64,000 nucleotides of DNA from Selaginella moellendorffii (GCF_000143415.4 NW_003314282.1:949374-1013373); one strand, 5' to 3'; shown: positions 1 through 11,133, counted from the first letter of the stretch. Notes: generated by a model from the sequence alone, not told the origin. Translations and numbers: made by a program.

Positions 1-660
1 TTCCTGGTTTGGCCGGTGTGGAAGCTGCACAAGGTCCGGTGGATGCTCGTCAATGATGCTCTCGCCGTCTACGTGCAACGTGGAGTGGATCAAGCTGCAT
101 GCGGAGGTGCGGAGCATCCAGGGCCTGTAAATGTCTAGGCTCAACAAGCTCATAAGCACCTTTCGAGGCTCGGCCAGCGAGAGGTCGAGCATCAGTGGCG
201 TCAAGCAGCTCTGAATTCGGCCAAAGATCTCTCAACCTTCCCGCCGCCTTGAGGTGCTTTACATTGCTCGTATCTCCATGAAGGTTCATGGCTAACTTTT
301 GGTGTCGTAGAGATCGAGCCCCGAGGACTGGAGCAGCAGGCACGCACCTCTGCGCATGCACATCGCCGCCTCCTACCCCAAGGGACCGGATGCCGATCTG
401 GAAGAGAGACGAGATCGACTTTCTGCGGGAGCTCGTCATGAGCAGCAGCTGTGTGACGTGGCTCAAAGTAACAGGGGTTGTGTTGATTGGCCCGCCACCT
501 GATTTTCAGCCAGCTGCCTCCGATCGTGAAGCTGGGCACAGCATTTCCTGGGCATGTTGAGGTGCATCCCCTTCACTTTGGCCCGCCGCAGCGCTGCGAC
601 GTTGTGTGGCGCTCCATGAAGCCAAAGCTTGATTCGGAGTCGACTGCAATCCACCGTGCA
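1..660 (+). pseudogene. F-box/LRR-family gene fragment, 3' half
   Basis: This is a decayed copy of the F-box family that recurs through the window. It runs in from the left edge and matches only the second half of the intact genes, from the segment corresponding to LRWMFVN and CNVEW through the exon 2 segment with FLRELV, SSSCVT and FPGHVEVHP to the ATAIH-like tail. The frame is broken: an in-frame stop follows the IQGL equivalent near 128, and there are deletions around 200-310 where the intron lies in intact copies. The F-box itself is not in the window. It is almost certainly non-functional, but the upstream half cannot be judged because the sequence starts inside it. Confidence 0.8.
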
Positions 661-876
661 CGAAACCCAATGGTTGTCAACACTTCGAGAAAGAGTCAAC
701 TACCAGCATGATAAACAATTTGTACCTCCTTAGCTTTCGCGCAGTCGCGATGAGCATTCATTGGTCTTGCCCAATTGCAAGGGCCTCAAAGATAAGTCAA
801 AGAACTTCCACTATATCAGTGCTTGTAAGAACTGGCTAGTGTTTCCACTTCTTTCAAACGTATTTCATTCACATTG

Positions 877-1563
877 TTAAGCATCTCTCCAGGTGATGGA
901 CATCTGACCGTAGAGGGGGTCGCTGGAGCTAATGCCCAGCGCTTTCCACACAGCATCAGAGCCATCCACAATGTTATTCCGGCATGGTGGCTGCCAAGCA
1001 TGAGGCTTGTCACAGCCCATTGTAGAATCACACTCGTCCACCACTTTGGCAGTGGTGGATCTCCCATTTGGAGCTGTGATACTGATGAACTTCAAGCACC
1101 GGGAGCCCCCGCTATACCATCCGGTTGAGAGAGCCACGATCCTCTCGGTGTTGGAGTGGAATTTCTCATCGCACTCCGAAGGATCTCCGCCATCGCCACC
1201 AGCTTGGAAGTCGTTGACAGTGAGAATTGCTTTGGTGCTCTGCGAGACTGGGGGCGAGCATCGATAGATCGGATAGTTTGTGTTGGCCTTGCAGCACTCG
1301 TCGCTCTGGTGGGCCGAATTGCCCTTGAGAGGTCCACTCTGCTGGCAGCCACCGCCACCGCCGCCGCCACTTCCAGCGCAGATGTGAGTTCCCAAATCCG
1401 GATCGTCTTGGCAAGTGCGCCCCGCTCCACAGTAGAGCTGACCATCGCAATCATCGTTTGTGGAGCACGATTGCCCGCATCCCCTGCACTCGACGAGAAG
1501 ATCACGAGAACATATCGAGAAGACGATCAAAACACGCACAATTGAGCCAATTCTTAGAGCCAT
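877..1563 (-). CDS. Kiwellin / ripening-related secreted protein (double-psi beta-barrel)
   Basis: A single-exon gene for 228 residues. It starts with a signal peptide (hydrophobic stretch around residues 8-20). A small Cys-rich module follows at about 28-65 ([25 protein letters not shown]), then a run of seven glycines, then the kiwellin core. The core shows [71 protein letters not shown] and the terminal ITWRDA. These are hallmark stretches of kiwellin and grip22-type proteins, which have an RlpA-like double-psi beta-barrel fold. Kiwellins are extracellular; several bind fungal effectors or are ripening- or stress-related, but the exact role here is unknown. The start is the first ATG and gives a clean signal peptide. 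It lies just outside the large inverted duplication and is single-copy in this window. Confidence 0.93.
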   Translation of the reverse strand: MALRIGSIVRVLIVFSICSRDLLVECRGCGQSCSTNDDCDGQLYCGAGRTCQDDPDLGTHICAGSGGGGGGGCQQSGPLKGNSAHQSDECCKANTNYPIYRCSPPVSQSTKAILTVNDFQAGGDGGDPSECDEKFHSNTERIVALSTGWYSGGSRCLKFISITAPNGRSTTAKVVDECDSTMGCDKPHAWQPPCRNNIVDGSDAVWKALGISSSDPLYGQMSITWRDA

Positions 1564-1600
1564 TTGAATGCTTTGTGAATGAATGGATGTCTTGCTGTGA

Positions 1601-1609
1601 TTATATATA
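1601..1609 (-). promoter_or_regulatory. TATA box of the kiwellin gene
   Basis: Reading on the minus strand, TATATATAA lies about 38 bases upstream of the kiwellin ATG. That would leave a very short 5' leader, so either the leader is about 10 bases or another upstream element is used. The motif itself is clear; its use is inferred. Confidence 0.4.
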
Positions 1610-1744
1610 CTGAAGTTTGGTTTCTCTAACTTTGGGGATCGTGAGCAGCATCCCAGTCATGTAAGGCACCGGTTTGACCGGGCCAATGGTAGTTGACTGG
1701 AGTGTTTCTGGGATTTCTACATTGATTTTTTTTTTTTTGAGAAA

Positions 1745-2056
1745 GAGAGTGAAAACGTAGAGAGATCTAAACTTCTCTAGACAAACGGTATGTGCCTTCA
1801 ATATTGAATCAACTTTGCCACCTCAAATGAAAACCATTGTTAAGCCACTACCGATGCACTCGGTAACACAACACGGCTTGATCATCATGGTATTTAATTT
1901 CTACATAGTTTCTTCTTTTAAGTTTTCCTTTGTTTAGAAAAAGACACTAACACTAGGGAAGAATAAAATAGAGTAATGTTAAGACAAGAAAGAGTTGCTT
2001 TCGAAATAGTTTTTCTCCTCAAGAAACTCCTCATCCATTTCCTCGCTGGTATCGAA
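1745..2056 (+). repeat. Repeated non-F-box block (block Q), copy 1
   Basis: This sequence recurs (partly on the other strand) at about 15240-15900, 35880-36480, 51060-52350, 58850-59050 and 63620-63790. In its reading direction it encodes pieces such as LPPQMKTIV and a following FNFY segment, interrupted by stops and indels. It looks like exon pieces of a decayed gene. I do not recognise the family. It forms the outer end of the left arm of the inverted duplication, pairing with about 36080-36385. Confidence 0.5.
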
Positions 2057-2058
2057 CC

Positions 2059-2065
2059 TATAAAT
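2059..2065 (+). promoter_or_regulatory. TATA box of F-box gene at 2128
   Basis: TATAAAT sits 62 bases upstream of the F-box ATG. The same heptamer is at the same relative place in front of the copies at 18979 (18915-18921) and 59339 (59271-59277), and is lost in front of the 38849 copy. Conservation of the box among the open copies supports it as the core promoter. Confidence 0.5.
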
Positions 2066-2127
2066 CTCTCAAGGCTACTTAATTGTTTTAAGGCAAGATT
2101 TTAGGGCAATATTTTACGGCACTGGGG

Positions 2128-3699
2128 ATGAAAAGGCCGAGGAGCGCCTTGGATGATCTTCCGGACGAGATTCAGCACAGCGAGCTGCTCTTCTTGGTGG
2201 AGCGGATGAGGATCACCGAGAGGCGCAACAATCTGTGGTCCATGGGCGATCTTCCAGACGACGTTCTCATCCAGATCCTGTCCCTGCTCGCCTCCTCGCG
2301 CCAATTGTATTGGTGTAGCCTGGTGAGCAAGAGGTGGGCGCATCTGGCAAGGCTAGTCACGCACTTCAGGTTGGAATCGTCCGGTGAGCATGAGCAACAG
2401 GGTCTCCTTTCCTGGTTTGGCAGCAGCAGCAATCTCCGCTCCCTGTCTTTGACAGGTTTTTCAAAGCAGCCACGCTCTTGTCTTGACTGGCTACCGGTGA
2501 TTGGAAAAACCCTCCACTCCCTTACCATCAGCGTCAGTGTGGATGGTTTCTGGTCCAGCATTCTCGCCTGCCAGCAGCTACGGTGTCTCCATATCAACGA
2601 TGGTGTCGAGCTTGGTGGCCCGCTCGCGACCAAGGCAGCGGCTCCAATTCTTCCCACGCTCGTCTACTGCTTCATACGCACACGCTTGGACGTGGCCACG
2701 ACGAAGCAGCTCCTCGAGTTGTGCCCCTCGCTCGTCTACTTCCGGCTGACCCAGCTGCTTGTGGAATCGGCCGGGACACATTTGCTCAAGAGTCACAGCA
2801 TCGACTGCCTGGTGATTCGCGCCCACAGGGTCCCCGGCAGGAGCGTTACCAACTTTTCTCTCACGCTCGACATGCCCAAGCTCCGGTGGATGTTTGTCAA
2901 CGCGGTACCGCGCGTGGAGCTCTCGCCGTCTACGTGCAACGTGGAATGGGTGCAGCTACATGGGCAAGTGCGAATCATCCAGGGCTTGGTCATGTCCAAA
3001 CTCAACAGGCTCACGCTCACCAATACCTTCCGAGGCAATGCCCACGTCGAGCAAATTCTCGAGCCGTTTGTTTTCAGGAGGTCGAGCATCAGTGGCATCA
3101 AGCAGCTCGACCTGTTTATGGATTCGGCCGACTTCGAGCCCAGATCCGTTAACCTCGCACAGCTCTTGGAGTCGTTCCATGGCCTTGAGGCGCTTTACAT
3201 TGCTCGTCTCACCATCAAGGTACATATATTTTTTTCTTCTCAAGGATCGTATCCATATTGTGTACCAGTTACAAACTTGGGACTCGTTTTTGTGTTTCAG
3301 AGCTTGAGCCTTGCGGGGTGGAGCAGCAGGCACGCGCCACTGTGCGTGCACATTGACACCTCCTACTCGAACAAGCGGGTGCCGTGCTGGGACAGTGACG
3401 AGATCGAGTTTGTGCAGGAGCTCGTGGTGAGCAGCAGCTGTGTGACGCAGCTCGAAGTAACAGGCATTGTGTGCATTCAGGAGCCGGCTGAATTTCGGCC
3501 CCTGGTGCCTCCGGCGATCGTGGAGCTGGGCACAGCGTTCCCCGGTCGTGTCAAGGTGCATCCCATCCGCTTTGGCATGCCACCGCGCTGCGGCGTTGTC
3601 TGGCGCTGCATGAAGCCCAAGCTTGATTGGGAGGCGCCCTACACTGCAATCCACCACCGGTGTGCAGGTTTCGACGAGAACACGGAGGCGTGTGCGTGA
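2128..3699 (+). CDS. F-box/LRR-like protein, intact copy 1
   Basis: Two exons, 2128-3219 and 3301-3699, with an 81 bp GT-AG intron; the spliced product has 496 residues. The F-box is at about residues 39-83 (SMGDLPDDVLIQILSLL, then SLVSKRWAHLARL). It is followed by irregular leucine-rich segments (LRSLSLTG, LHSLTISV, LRCLHIND, LNRLTLTN, IKQLDLFM, LEALYIA). Exon 2 has a conserved C-terminal part ending FDENTEACA. F-box proteins dock on SKP1 in SCF ubiquitin ligases and the leucine-rich part selects the substrate; the target here is unknown. The intron is a multiple of three and has no stop, so an unspliced 523-residue frame also exists. The spliced form is preferred because the two other open copies with frame-shifting introns need splicing. 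The start is the conserved MKRPRSALDDLPDE. Confidence 0.88.
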   Translation: MKRPRSALDDLPDEIQHSELLFLVERMRITERRNNLWSMGDLPDDVLIQILSLLASSRQLYWCSLVSKRWAHLARLVTHFRLESSGEHEQQGLLSWFGSSSNLRSLSLTGFSKQPRSCLDWLPVIGKTLHSLTISVSVDGFWSSILACQQLRCLHINDGVELGGPLATKAAAPILPTLVYCFIRTRLDVATTKQLLELCPSLVYFRLTQLLVESAGTHLLKSHSIDCLVIRAHRVPGRSVTNFSLTLDMPKLRWMFVNAVPRVELSPSTCNVEWVQLHGQVRIIQGLVMSKLNRLTLTNTFRGNAHVEQILEPFVFRRSSISGIKQLDLFMDSADFEPRSVNLAQLLESFHGLEALYIARLTIKVHIFFSSQGSYPYCVPVTNLGLVFVFQSLSLAGWSSRHAPLCVHIDTSYSNKRVPCWDSDEIEFVQELVVSSSCVTQLEVTGIVCIQEPAEFRPLVPPAIVELGTAFPGRVKVHPIRFGMPPRCGVVWRCMKPKLDWEAPYTAIHHRCAGFDENTEACA

Positions 3700-3704
3700 A
3701 CAAG

Positions 3705-4690
3705 CGCCTCCTGGTCAACGTCAGCGTTGGCAATCTGCCACCGGTCAACGCATTTGAGACTAGAGGTGGAGCATCTACGCGGCGAGCGGGAAGAAGTTTG
3801 CGGGTGTGGTTCAGCTGCTGGTGTATCGAAATGCCAAGCCAGCAGCCGGGAGATCGCCCGATGAGATCGAAGATGGCGTGGGAATGAAACCTCATAAGGT
3901 GGCCGAGTTGCGAGGAGTGAAGGAGCAAGCCCGGCCATCGTCTTTGTGGGGATGCGACACATTACATCCACGCAGAGCTCCAGATGATCGAGAGCAAGCG
4001 TCGCCCGTCACATGTCTTTGGGCGACGCCACAGAGTTTCCATCCAAGTGGCACAAGCTTATTGGGAATGACAGATCGTGAAGGCTCATATGAAAGATTTG
4101 TCTACGTCGAAGTTGAAGGTGAGTTTTCTTAAGAGTTTTTTCTTTGAAAACAATAAAGTCTAGCTTGGAACAGGAATAATAATACAATGAGTTGTCCAGG
4201 ATATCTAAAGCAATTCGATCAGTTTTTTTTATTGAAAATTTCCTTTTATCGATTGGTTGCCACCTGGCTGAGCTGCTGGCACTGAAGAGATGCACGGTAG
4301 AGATTACATGGTGGCCACAAACTCCAATTTGTAAACTTTCAAGACTTCTGCGTCAAAAGCTGAAGGCTGACCATTAAACTGTTCAATAACAAAGCTGCTG
4401 CTGTTAATGGAGACAATATCCTCAAGGCCTCGTACTTGCCCATCGTGAGCCTGTTCACAAGGACTACCATTGGAACTGAGATATCCCACAAGCTGTCCAC
4501 CAAGGCGAACACCTTCTCCATCAGTGGGATGTATGGCCTGATGATGATCAAGGCTTGGTTGAATCCAAGTCCGTTATCTTGATGTCAAGTGAAGTGGACA
4601 TGAAGGTGCTCGACAAAAAAGTGCCAAGCTCAGCCTGGCACTAACGCTTATGTAAATTTAAAATTTTGCAGAACATCAAAGTATTTTTCC
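3705..4690 (+). pseudogene. Unrecognised X/Y block downstream of F-box gene (two-exon-like remnant)
   Basis: This block follows the F-box gene here and recurs at 11226-12032 (-), 20540-21360, 32560-33589 (-), 40378-40690, 53985-54290 and 60908-61890. Part X reads like coding sequence with shifted frames (GKKFAGVVQLLVYRNAK, HKVAELRGVKE, HIHAELQMIESKRRP). It ends at a good splice donor here, AAG followed by GTGAGT at 4119. Part Y resumes after about 140 bases (LAELLAL, GELEVVNFQDF, then LTIKLFNNKAA, GDNILKASY, GTEISHKLSTKANTF, MYGL). Several frameshifts mean this copy cannot make one protein. I do not recognise the family. Confidence 0.5.
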
Positions 4691-4699
4691 AAGTTCTCT

Positions 4700-5140
4700 T
4701 TTGTTAGTTCATCATTTGTTTTGCACAAGAGAGTTTGGGAACAAGGAAAAAGCCCGGGCGATCAAGTGTGGTATTTTTCCATGGACATCTTCATGACGCT
4801 TCTGAGTTGAGACACATGGATAACACTGGCAGCCTTGCTGCCAAATGTGGCTCCACAAACAAAAGAATGCTTGAGGTGCAAAAGGGCAAGGGAAAGGTTT
4901 TCTCGAGCAGAGACACAAAAAAGACACAAGACCTGGAGAGAAAGAAACACAATTGAAAAGTTGGGAGTTGAACACAAGTATATTCACATGCTTCGATGGA
5001 GGTATATTCTTTTCAGACCGAACCATGCATCATGTGGATGGCCACGATACAAACACCAAGAATTTATTACGGTGGTGATGTGCGTTGAAAGGCTGATGTG
5101 TAATGTGTTGTATGGCGTGCAATTTGTAAACTGTGCATAG
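4700..5140 (+). repeat. Duplicated anonymous segment in left arm
   Basis: This stretch pairs in reverse complement with about 32100-32550 in the right arm. Its last part (about 4970-5080) is also found in direct orientation at about 62110-62210 after the F-box gene at 59339. Short open frames are present on both strands but none is conserved between copies in a convincing way. I see no gene here. Confidence 0.5.
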
Positions 5141-5429
5141 ATGATGATATGCTAGCGTCTGAAAAACCAAATGCAGAAGACTGTCCATGAGTTGTCCTGC
5201 AATTACTTTAAAATTTTATGGCTATAATATGCCCATTGGATGGCCATGGTATGTTTCCATTATCACTCCATACATGCACATGCATGGACCATTCATTCAT
5301 TCATTCAACTTTGACTTGTTGACTTAGGGTCAGTAGCTTGTCCTAGTCCTTAATATTGCTGCCCAAGATAGGATTCAATTGGCTGGTAGGAGGTGAAGTT
5401 TATTTCTTTTTGTAGATCTTCTATTGCAG

Positions 5430-5806
5430 TGTCAAAATTGTTCAGCCTAGGGTATTTCCTGATGGTGTGTGTGGAAGCACCCAGTTTGTGCAGGCTTTTC
5501 AATTTACCTTAATTGGAGAAGTAGGTCTAGTGGAGGACAAAGAACGTAGTGTTGCATATCATGGCACTGATGAATCAAATGCTGAGAGTGAAATTGTTGA
5601 GGTTTATGAGGTAAGTTAAATTATCCATTATCATATTAAATCTTTGTGTACTAAAATAGCCAACCTTCATTAAAGTCCACGCTATAACAAAGGAAGTACA
5701 TGAAGGGGTAGAAGAAGGTGATGTTCCCCCACCACTATTTCCTAAGAACATGTGTGAGGCACCAACACCAATAATAGAGCTACTAGACAACATCAACATG
5801 TTTAAA
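5430..5806 (+). pseudogene. Exon-like remnants of an unrecognised gene, left-arm copy
   Basis: Two adjoining open segments are separated by a plausible 49 bp intron (donor GTAAGT at 5611, acceptor TAG ending at 5659). The first, 5431-5610, follows a CAG acceptor and reads 60 codons with pieces VFPDGVCGSTQFVQAFQF and SEIVEVYE. The second, 5660-5806, reads FIKVHAITKEVHEGV, GDVPPPLFPKN and IIELLDNINMF before a stop. A reverse copy is split between 31656-31835 and about 26945-27092 in the right arm, with a 4.5 kb insertion in the intron position. The donor after NINM is mutated here but intact in the right arm. I do not recognise the family; the copies have stops further on and look dead. Confidence 0.45.
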
Positions 5807-5829
5807 TAAGTGTCTTCTTTAAATTGCAT

Positions 5830-8800
5830 GACCTATGGTTAATAAGAATGCATGTAGGTTCTTGTTCAACCAAAAGTAGTAGCTGGATGCAAGTGATCAA
5901 TACAATGATATTGTTGCACTTGCAATTAGGGAGGATGTACGGCTTGGTTTATTTTACATACAAGAACTTGTGGTTGAAGCATAAGTTGCTAGGAAACTTT
6001 GGCATTAGAAGCAATAGGGATGAAGATCTGGTTTTAACAATTACTAGCCATGCTGAACTTATTTGGATGGGTGGTAAGGCTTTTCTACATTGCGTGCTAA
6101 ATGACCATACTATGCCATATTGGTGAGTGTGGCAACCAATCCTAACTATTATAAGAGTCCTTAAGGTTGATTTCGAGTGACTCTTCTGCAATGGTGCCAT
6201 TCAAGCCTCGCTAGTGCATCAAGCATAGCAAAGAGACAGGACATGTTGGAGGAGATGGTATCTTAGTACTAGGAAAGAAGGTGAGTTAGAATTTTTGCAT
6301 CACTACACTTTTTTATAATAAATATATTTTCTAAGGACCTATAGAGGAACAAAGATGCAATTTAGAGTTTGAGGGGACTTATTTGAGAAAGTAAAAACAT
6401 TTTACATATATTTCTTACATTTCCTTATTGACAATGTGATGCTTAGACTGTAAAGAGAGGCACATAGACAATTGTACAACTCAAGGCTAATGGTGGAGAT
6501 TTGGTTTTTGAAACTTTGGGTGTCTTTTTTAAAAGCAAAATTTAGCTCTAACACATTATAGATTGCCCAAAGATGTGAATTCACATGTTTTTAGTTCTAA
6601 TTTCAACCACACCTAAAGACACAAAAGTTTAGCATTGTATATGTAGCAAAATTTGGTGATGATTTTTTTTGGGAGGACCAGATTCTAGATGCTAAAGGCC
6701 CAATGCAAAATGCATTGCATAAAGCTCTTCATCAAGTTCTAGATAGTGTGCATATTTGGCACTTACATCATAGTCAATAAGAATGCTTGTGATGGGAGAA
6801 GGTGGTGTCTACTGGCATCCAAAGATACGTGATATGACATGATTGTGGGAGTATCACAAAAACTCGGTAAGTCCTTGTAGTCTTTTGTTATGCTTTCTAA
6901 TAAGGATTCAATGTGCAGATGATGTTTATGGGTTGGCTTTTTTTTCAAGTATTTGAGAACAATGTCTAGCTATCACAAACATGTATGATAGCCACACTTG
7001 CAATACCAATAAGGGAGGTGCCCAAGGAAGATGACAGGAGATTGTGCTAGGGTGGACTATTTGAAATGGATTTGAAATTCACCTTAGCTACTATGTGGAA
7101 CATCATGAACATGCTCCAAGAGGTGACAAGTCGAGACTCTAAACAAATCTAGGAGGAGTTAATGGAAGCCATTCTTAAGGACTCTGCAATTGTGCATCTC
7201 AACCAGCTCCTACAACCACAATTGAAAATCAATGACAATTATACCGATATAGTGGAAGAATTCATGTCTATAGTAGTGTGGTGAATGTTTTTCAACGAAC
7301 CAAAGGAGGTGGCAGACATGCTAAGGGCAGGATTTGCTCACTCTATAACAATGGAGACATGGCAAAGACCCACCATTGGAGAAGGATCCTACTTGGCATA
7401 TTGGCTAGTATAGGCATGAATGTGCTTTTTTAGGTTTTCCAAGTCCACACAATAATCTGGCCAGAGCAATTTATCAAGTGTCTATAATAATGTGGGTGAG
7501 AACTTGCACATGGATATAGTTTATGAGTGATAATCCTGAAAATTGCTTCTTCTACAGAAATGAATAGCAAATAGCTCTCAAAATTGCACCACTTTGCATA
7601 TGACGCCCTTAAATTCAAGCCGAGTGAGTCAATATGAATTTAGTGTAATATAGTGAACAACGAAGTTGGCTAGCATCCCACAGCTCAAAATTTCTCGAGG
7701 GAAATCTTGTTCTTGTCAAGCTACCCTAACAAGGAGTGCATGCAAGACAATCACTTTTGAACCCAATCTTGTATGATAATGCTGAGAAATGGTGAATGTG
7801 AATTTTGAACTTTTATAAAGTATGAAATTCTAAACTGTCTAAACTTTGCAAGAAAACAGTAGAGTCCAAGTATATCATGACAATATTCTATATATTCTAG
7901 CAAATGCCTTTATTGGGTATCTGATTTTTCACTCGTTTCCTTCAGTAAACAAAGATATATTTGTCATAGCTTCTGATAAATTTTCTGGAATAGAATTATT
8001 GCTACTATTTTGGGAGCCACAATCTTATAGATTGTGTGGTTCATCTAGATACTCTTTAGTAGTCACATAGGCTACTGGCCACAAGTGCATAGATGAGATT
8101 TAACCACATTGGCTAGAACCATAGGCCTAGAGCCTTTCTGTAGCTAGATCTCTACTTCATAAGCTGACCTCTAAAGTGCTGTACAGTCAGAAAAACCCTT
8201 AACCTACTCTATGGAATGAGGAAAACATTTGATGGAACCATGTGAGAGAAGGATCAATACAATGAAGCATAGAAAAGAAGTTATTGCCTACCAAAGGATA
8301 GACAATGCTCCAATCTTTGAATATTCCAAGCTTGCCATGATGAACAACACACATTAGATAATTTTGACCCATCCTTGCTAATCCAAAACCCTAGATTTTG
8401 AATTTTTCACTACAACAATTAACTTGCTTATTGATGCTTATTTCTAAAGTATGAAAGCAATTTTGGCATTTAGGTGAACTTATCTACTATTACTTTTCGT
8501 TTACCACCAATTTCATGTTGCTATCCATGAGGCAATCCTTGCACTTGTAGCTTCAGTAATACACTTCAGTCGAGTTCACATATTTATAAGATGGTCAAAG
8601 GAAATTTTACAAGCTATTGGCAATTGCTATTAGTTGTGGTACTTTATGTTTCAATAGTTGTTAAAGATCTTTGTCTACCCCATAGTCCTTACAATTGGTT
8701 CAACTTACACTGCAGTGCTATAGATGAGCACACTATGAGAAGAATTTATTTGCCTTGTATTATGCCAATTTTCTCTTCTAGTTTCTGACATTGTGAGCTT

Positions 8801-9235
8801 AATGAATGAAAATGGCTATAGGTAATTGGGAAAAAAACCATGAATTGGACCTCATAAAAGGGTGACCCTAAATCCTCCCTGTATGACCGGGCACATGATG
8901 GCTATAAAATAGTCATGGGAATGGTCATTAGATTTTAGGGAATATTTATGGATAATATTCCAGGAATATCTGACTATATACCTGGATTCAGCCAATATGG
9001 TGCTGCCACTGGACAATGCCCGCTTATAAGCGGCCATGTACAACCATCTGCACACAGTTTATAAATTGCATGCCATACATCGACATCTACATAGCAGTTC
9101 GCTACTTGAAATAGCATGCAAACAAAAGAGATACTAATGTCATAAATTTGTGTATATTATATATTTCTCAGACTCTGCCTAAAAAATGTGTCAGCTCCCC
9201 AAGGAACTTTCAGGTATATGTCACTAATATCAAAC
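5830..9235. repeat. AT-rich decayed sequence of the left arm, no intact gene
   Basis: This stretch pairs in reverse complement with about 23500-26940. Short conserved reading segments occur on the plus strand, for example WLKHKLLGNFGI with WMGGKAFLHCVLND near 5990-6110, FWEDQILDA near 6670, VADMLRAGFAHS near 7310, and MVKGNFTSYWQLLLVVVL at 8591. Their mirror copies are in the right arm (for example -, 23906-24112 and 24620-24949). None continues as a gene. It could be an old transposon or a decayed multi-exon gene; I cannot assign a family. Confidence 0.4.
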
Positions 9236-10354
9236 TCTAGTGGTGGCTGTTGCTCCATCCAAGACTAAACAATTCCATGTTGCCAATAGACTGTCCACTG
9301 ACGTGTTTGTTGCCACCACCAAAGCCAACCTCGAGCTTGGCGGCTCTCTCACGACCAAGGCAGCAGCTCCAATTCTTCCCATGCTCTCATAAGCACACAC
9401 TTGGACATGGCCACGACGAAGCAGCCCCTCACTCATATACTTTGCTGGTGGAGTTGGCCAGGACGCATTTGCTCAAGAGTCACAGCCTCGACTGCCTGGT
9501 GATTCACGCCCACAGGGACCCTGGCAGGAGCGTTGCCAACTTTTCTCTTGAGCTCGACATGCCGAAGCTCCGGTGGAGCTCTCGCTGCGTGGAGCTCTCG
9601 CCGTCTTCGTGCAACGTGGAATGGGTGTTGCATGGGCAACTGCAGATTGTTCAGGGCCTGGTCATGTCCAAGCTCAACAGGCTCAAGCTCACCATAGCTT
9701 CTGAGGCAGTGCCCACATTGAGCAAATTGTCGAGCCGTTTGTCAGGAGTCGAGCATCAGTGGCATCAAGCAGCTCGACCTGTGTAGGCTTTAAGCCCAGA
9801 TCCGTCAACATAGCACAGCTCTTGGAGCCGTTCCATGGCCTGGAGGCGCTTTACATTGCTCGTCTCACCATCAAGGTACATTTTGTTTCTCAAGGATTGT
9901 ATCTATATTGTGTACCAATTACAAAGTTGGACTGCTTTTTGTGCTGTAGAACTTGAGCCTGGTGCTGCAGGCAGGCGCCACTGCGTGTCCACATCGACGC
10001 CTCCTACTCGAACAAGCGGGTGCCGTGCTGGGACAGTGACGAGATCGACTTTGTGCAGGAGCTGGTGGTGAGCAGCAGCTGTGCGACGCAGCTCGAAGTA
10101 ACAGGCGTTGTTTGCATTGAGGAGCCGCCTGAATTTCGGCCCCAGGTGCCTCTCGGGATCGTGGAGCTAGGCACAACGTTCCCCGGTCGTGTCAATCCCG
10201 CCCGCTTTGTCATGCTGCCGCGCTGTGGCATTGTCTGGCGCTGCATGAAGCCCAAGCCTGACTCGGAGGAGCCCCACACTGCAACCCACCACGTTCCGAC
10301 AAGAACACGGAGGCGTGTGCGAGGCACCAGCGACTCATGGTCAACGCAGGCCTA
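9236..10354 (+). pseudogene. F-box/LRR pseudogene lacking the F-box
   Basis: This is a plus-strand copy of the F-box family that begins in the leucine-rich part (LGGSLTTKAAA-equivalent at about 9335) and runs to the C-terminal exon. The intron is recognisable at 9876-9949 (74 bp) and uses a TAG acceptor instead of the CAG seen in intact copies. Exon 2 retains CWDSDEIDFVQELVVSS, QLEVTGVVCIEEPPEF and FPGRV, but has indels near its start and at KVHP. The F-box and the first about 190 residues are missing, and there are several frameshifts. Its mirror copy is at 22575-23440. Non-functional. Confidence 0.8.
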
Positions 10355-10389
10355 AGCAATCTGCCACCTGGTCAACGCATTAGACTACG

Positions 10390-10625
10390 CGCTCGGAGCG
10401 AGCGGGAAGAAGCATAAGGTGGCCGAGCTGCGAGGAGTGAATAAGGAGCGAGCCCGGCTACAGTTCCATCGAAAGTGTGGGTATGCGCATCCACTCAGAG
10501 CTCCCGATGAGCATGGTGGGCGACGCCACACCCTGCGCTGATGATCAAGAACCTCAGAGTTTGCGTCCAAGTGGCACAAGCTTGTTGGGAGGAGGATTCC
10601 TGTGCGGGACAGACCGTGAATGCTG
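10390..10625 (+). pseudogene. Fragment of block X after the F-box pseudogene
   Basis: Part of the X block (equivalents of HKVAELRG, then the segment before the splice donor) follows the F-box pseudogene in the usual order. It stops abruptly at about 10625, where the next piece is an F-box fragment in the opposite direction. The mirror copy is about 22255-22510. Confidence 0.5.
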
Positions 10626-10639
10626 CACCAGAAGCCATC

Positions 10640-10880
10640 CACACTGGAGAGTTTTTCCAATCACCGGTAGACAAGAGAGTAGCTGCTTTGAGGAACCTGC
10701 CAAAGACAGGGAGCGGAGATTGCTGCTGATGCTGCCTGCTAACCAGACGATTCCAACCTGAAATGCGTGACGAGCCTTACCAACTGTGCCCACCTCTTGC
10801 TCACCAGCGCGATGAAACAAGCAGGGAGAGGATCCGGATGAGAACGTCATCGGAAAGATCGTCCACGCAGCTCTTTGAAT
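10640..10880 (-). pseudogene. F-box domain fragment fused to an LTPG remnant
   Basis: On the minus strand this reads the F-box start (DDLSDDVLIRILSLLVSS), then after a gap the SLSLAGSSKQLL and LPVIGKTLQ equivalents, and breaks off. Immediately 5' of it, joined without spacer, is the decayed lipid-transfer protein gene at 10885-11133. Exactly the same junction exists in the mirror arm at about 21715, so the fusion is older than the inverted duplication. No complete frame remains. Confidence 0.75.
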
Positions 10881-10884
10881 TGAA

Positions 10885-11133
10885 TTGAAATTCTAGTTGT
10901 TCCATCTCACATTTTGCTGGCAGATCAACCGGGATAACTTGGTGACGTTGAGAAACACTTCGCAGGTGCAAGCTTCGGCAATTCCCTGGAGATTGTCGCA
11001 GCAGGCCTGCGTCGGCCAGTCGTGCGGAGATTGGGAACACGATTGTAACATCAGTGTTACTTGCTGGGTGTTACACCCTCGAAAGTCGGCAACTGCAACA
11101 GCAAGAATGAAGGATAAAATGTGTCAGAGCCAT
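10885..11133 (-). pseudogene. Lipid-transfer (LTPG-type) pseudogene, left arm
   Basis: This is the mirror copy of the remnant at 21444. An ATG at 11133 starts the usual MALT, but about eight bases are missing from the signal-peptide region relative to the other copies, which shifts the frame and produces an early stop. Downstream the equivalents of the CC, CTC-region and PAKCEMEQLEFQ segments are still readable in another frame. The gene then runs directly into an F-box fragment. Non-functional. Confidence 0.75.

Noticed and set aside
2128-3699. A continuous 523-residue F-box protein without intron
   Set aside because: The copies at 18979 and 38849 have a frame-shifting intron with GT-AG ends at the same place, so the in-frame intron of this copy is best treated as spliced.
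4192-4551. Small frames in block Y taken alone
   Set aside because: They are pieces of the degraded X/Y block in various frames; annotated as one remnant instead.
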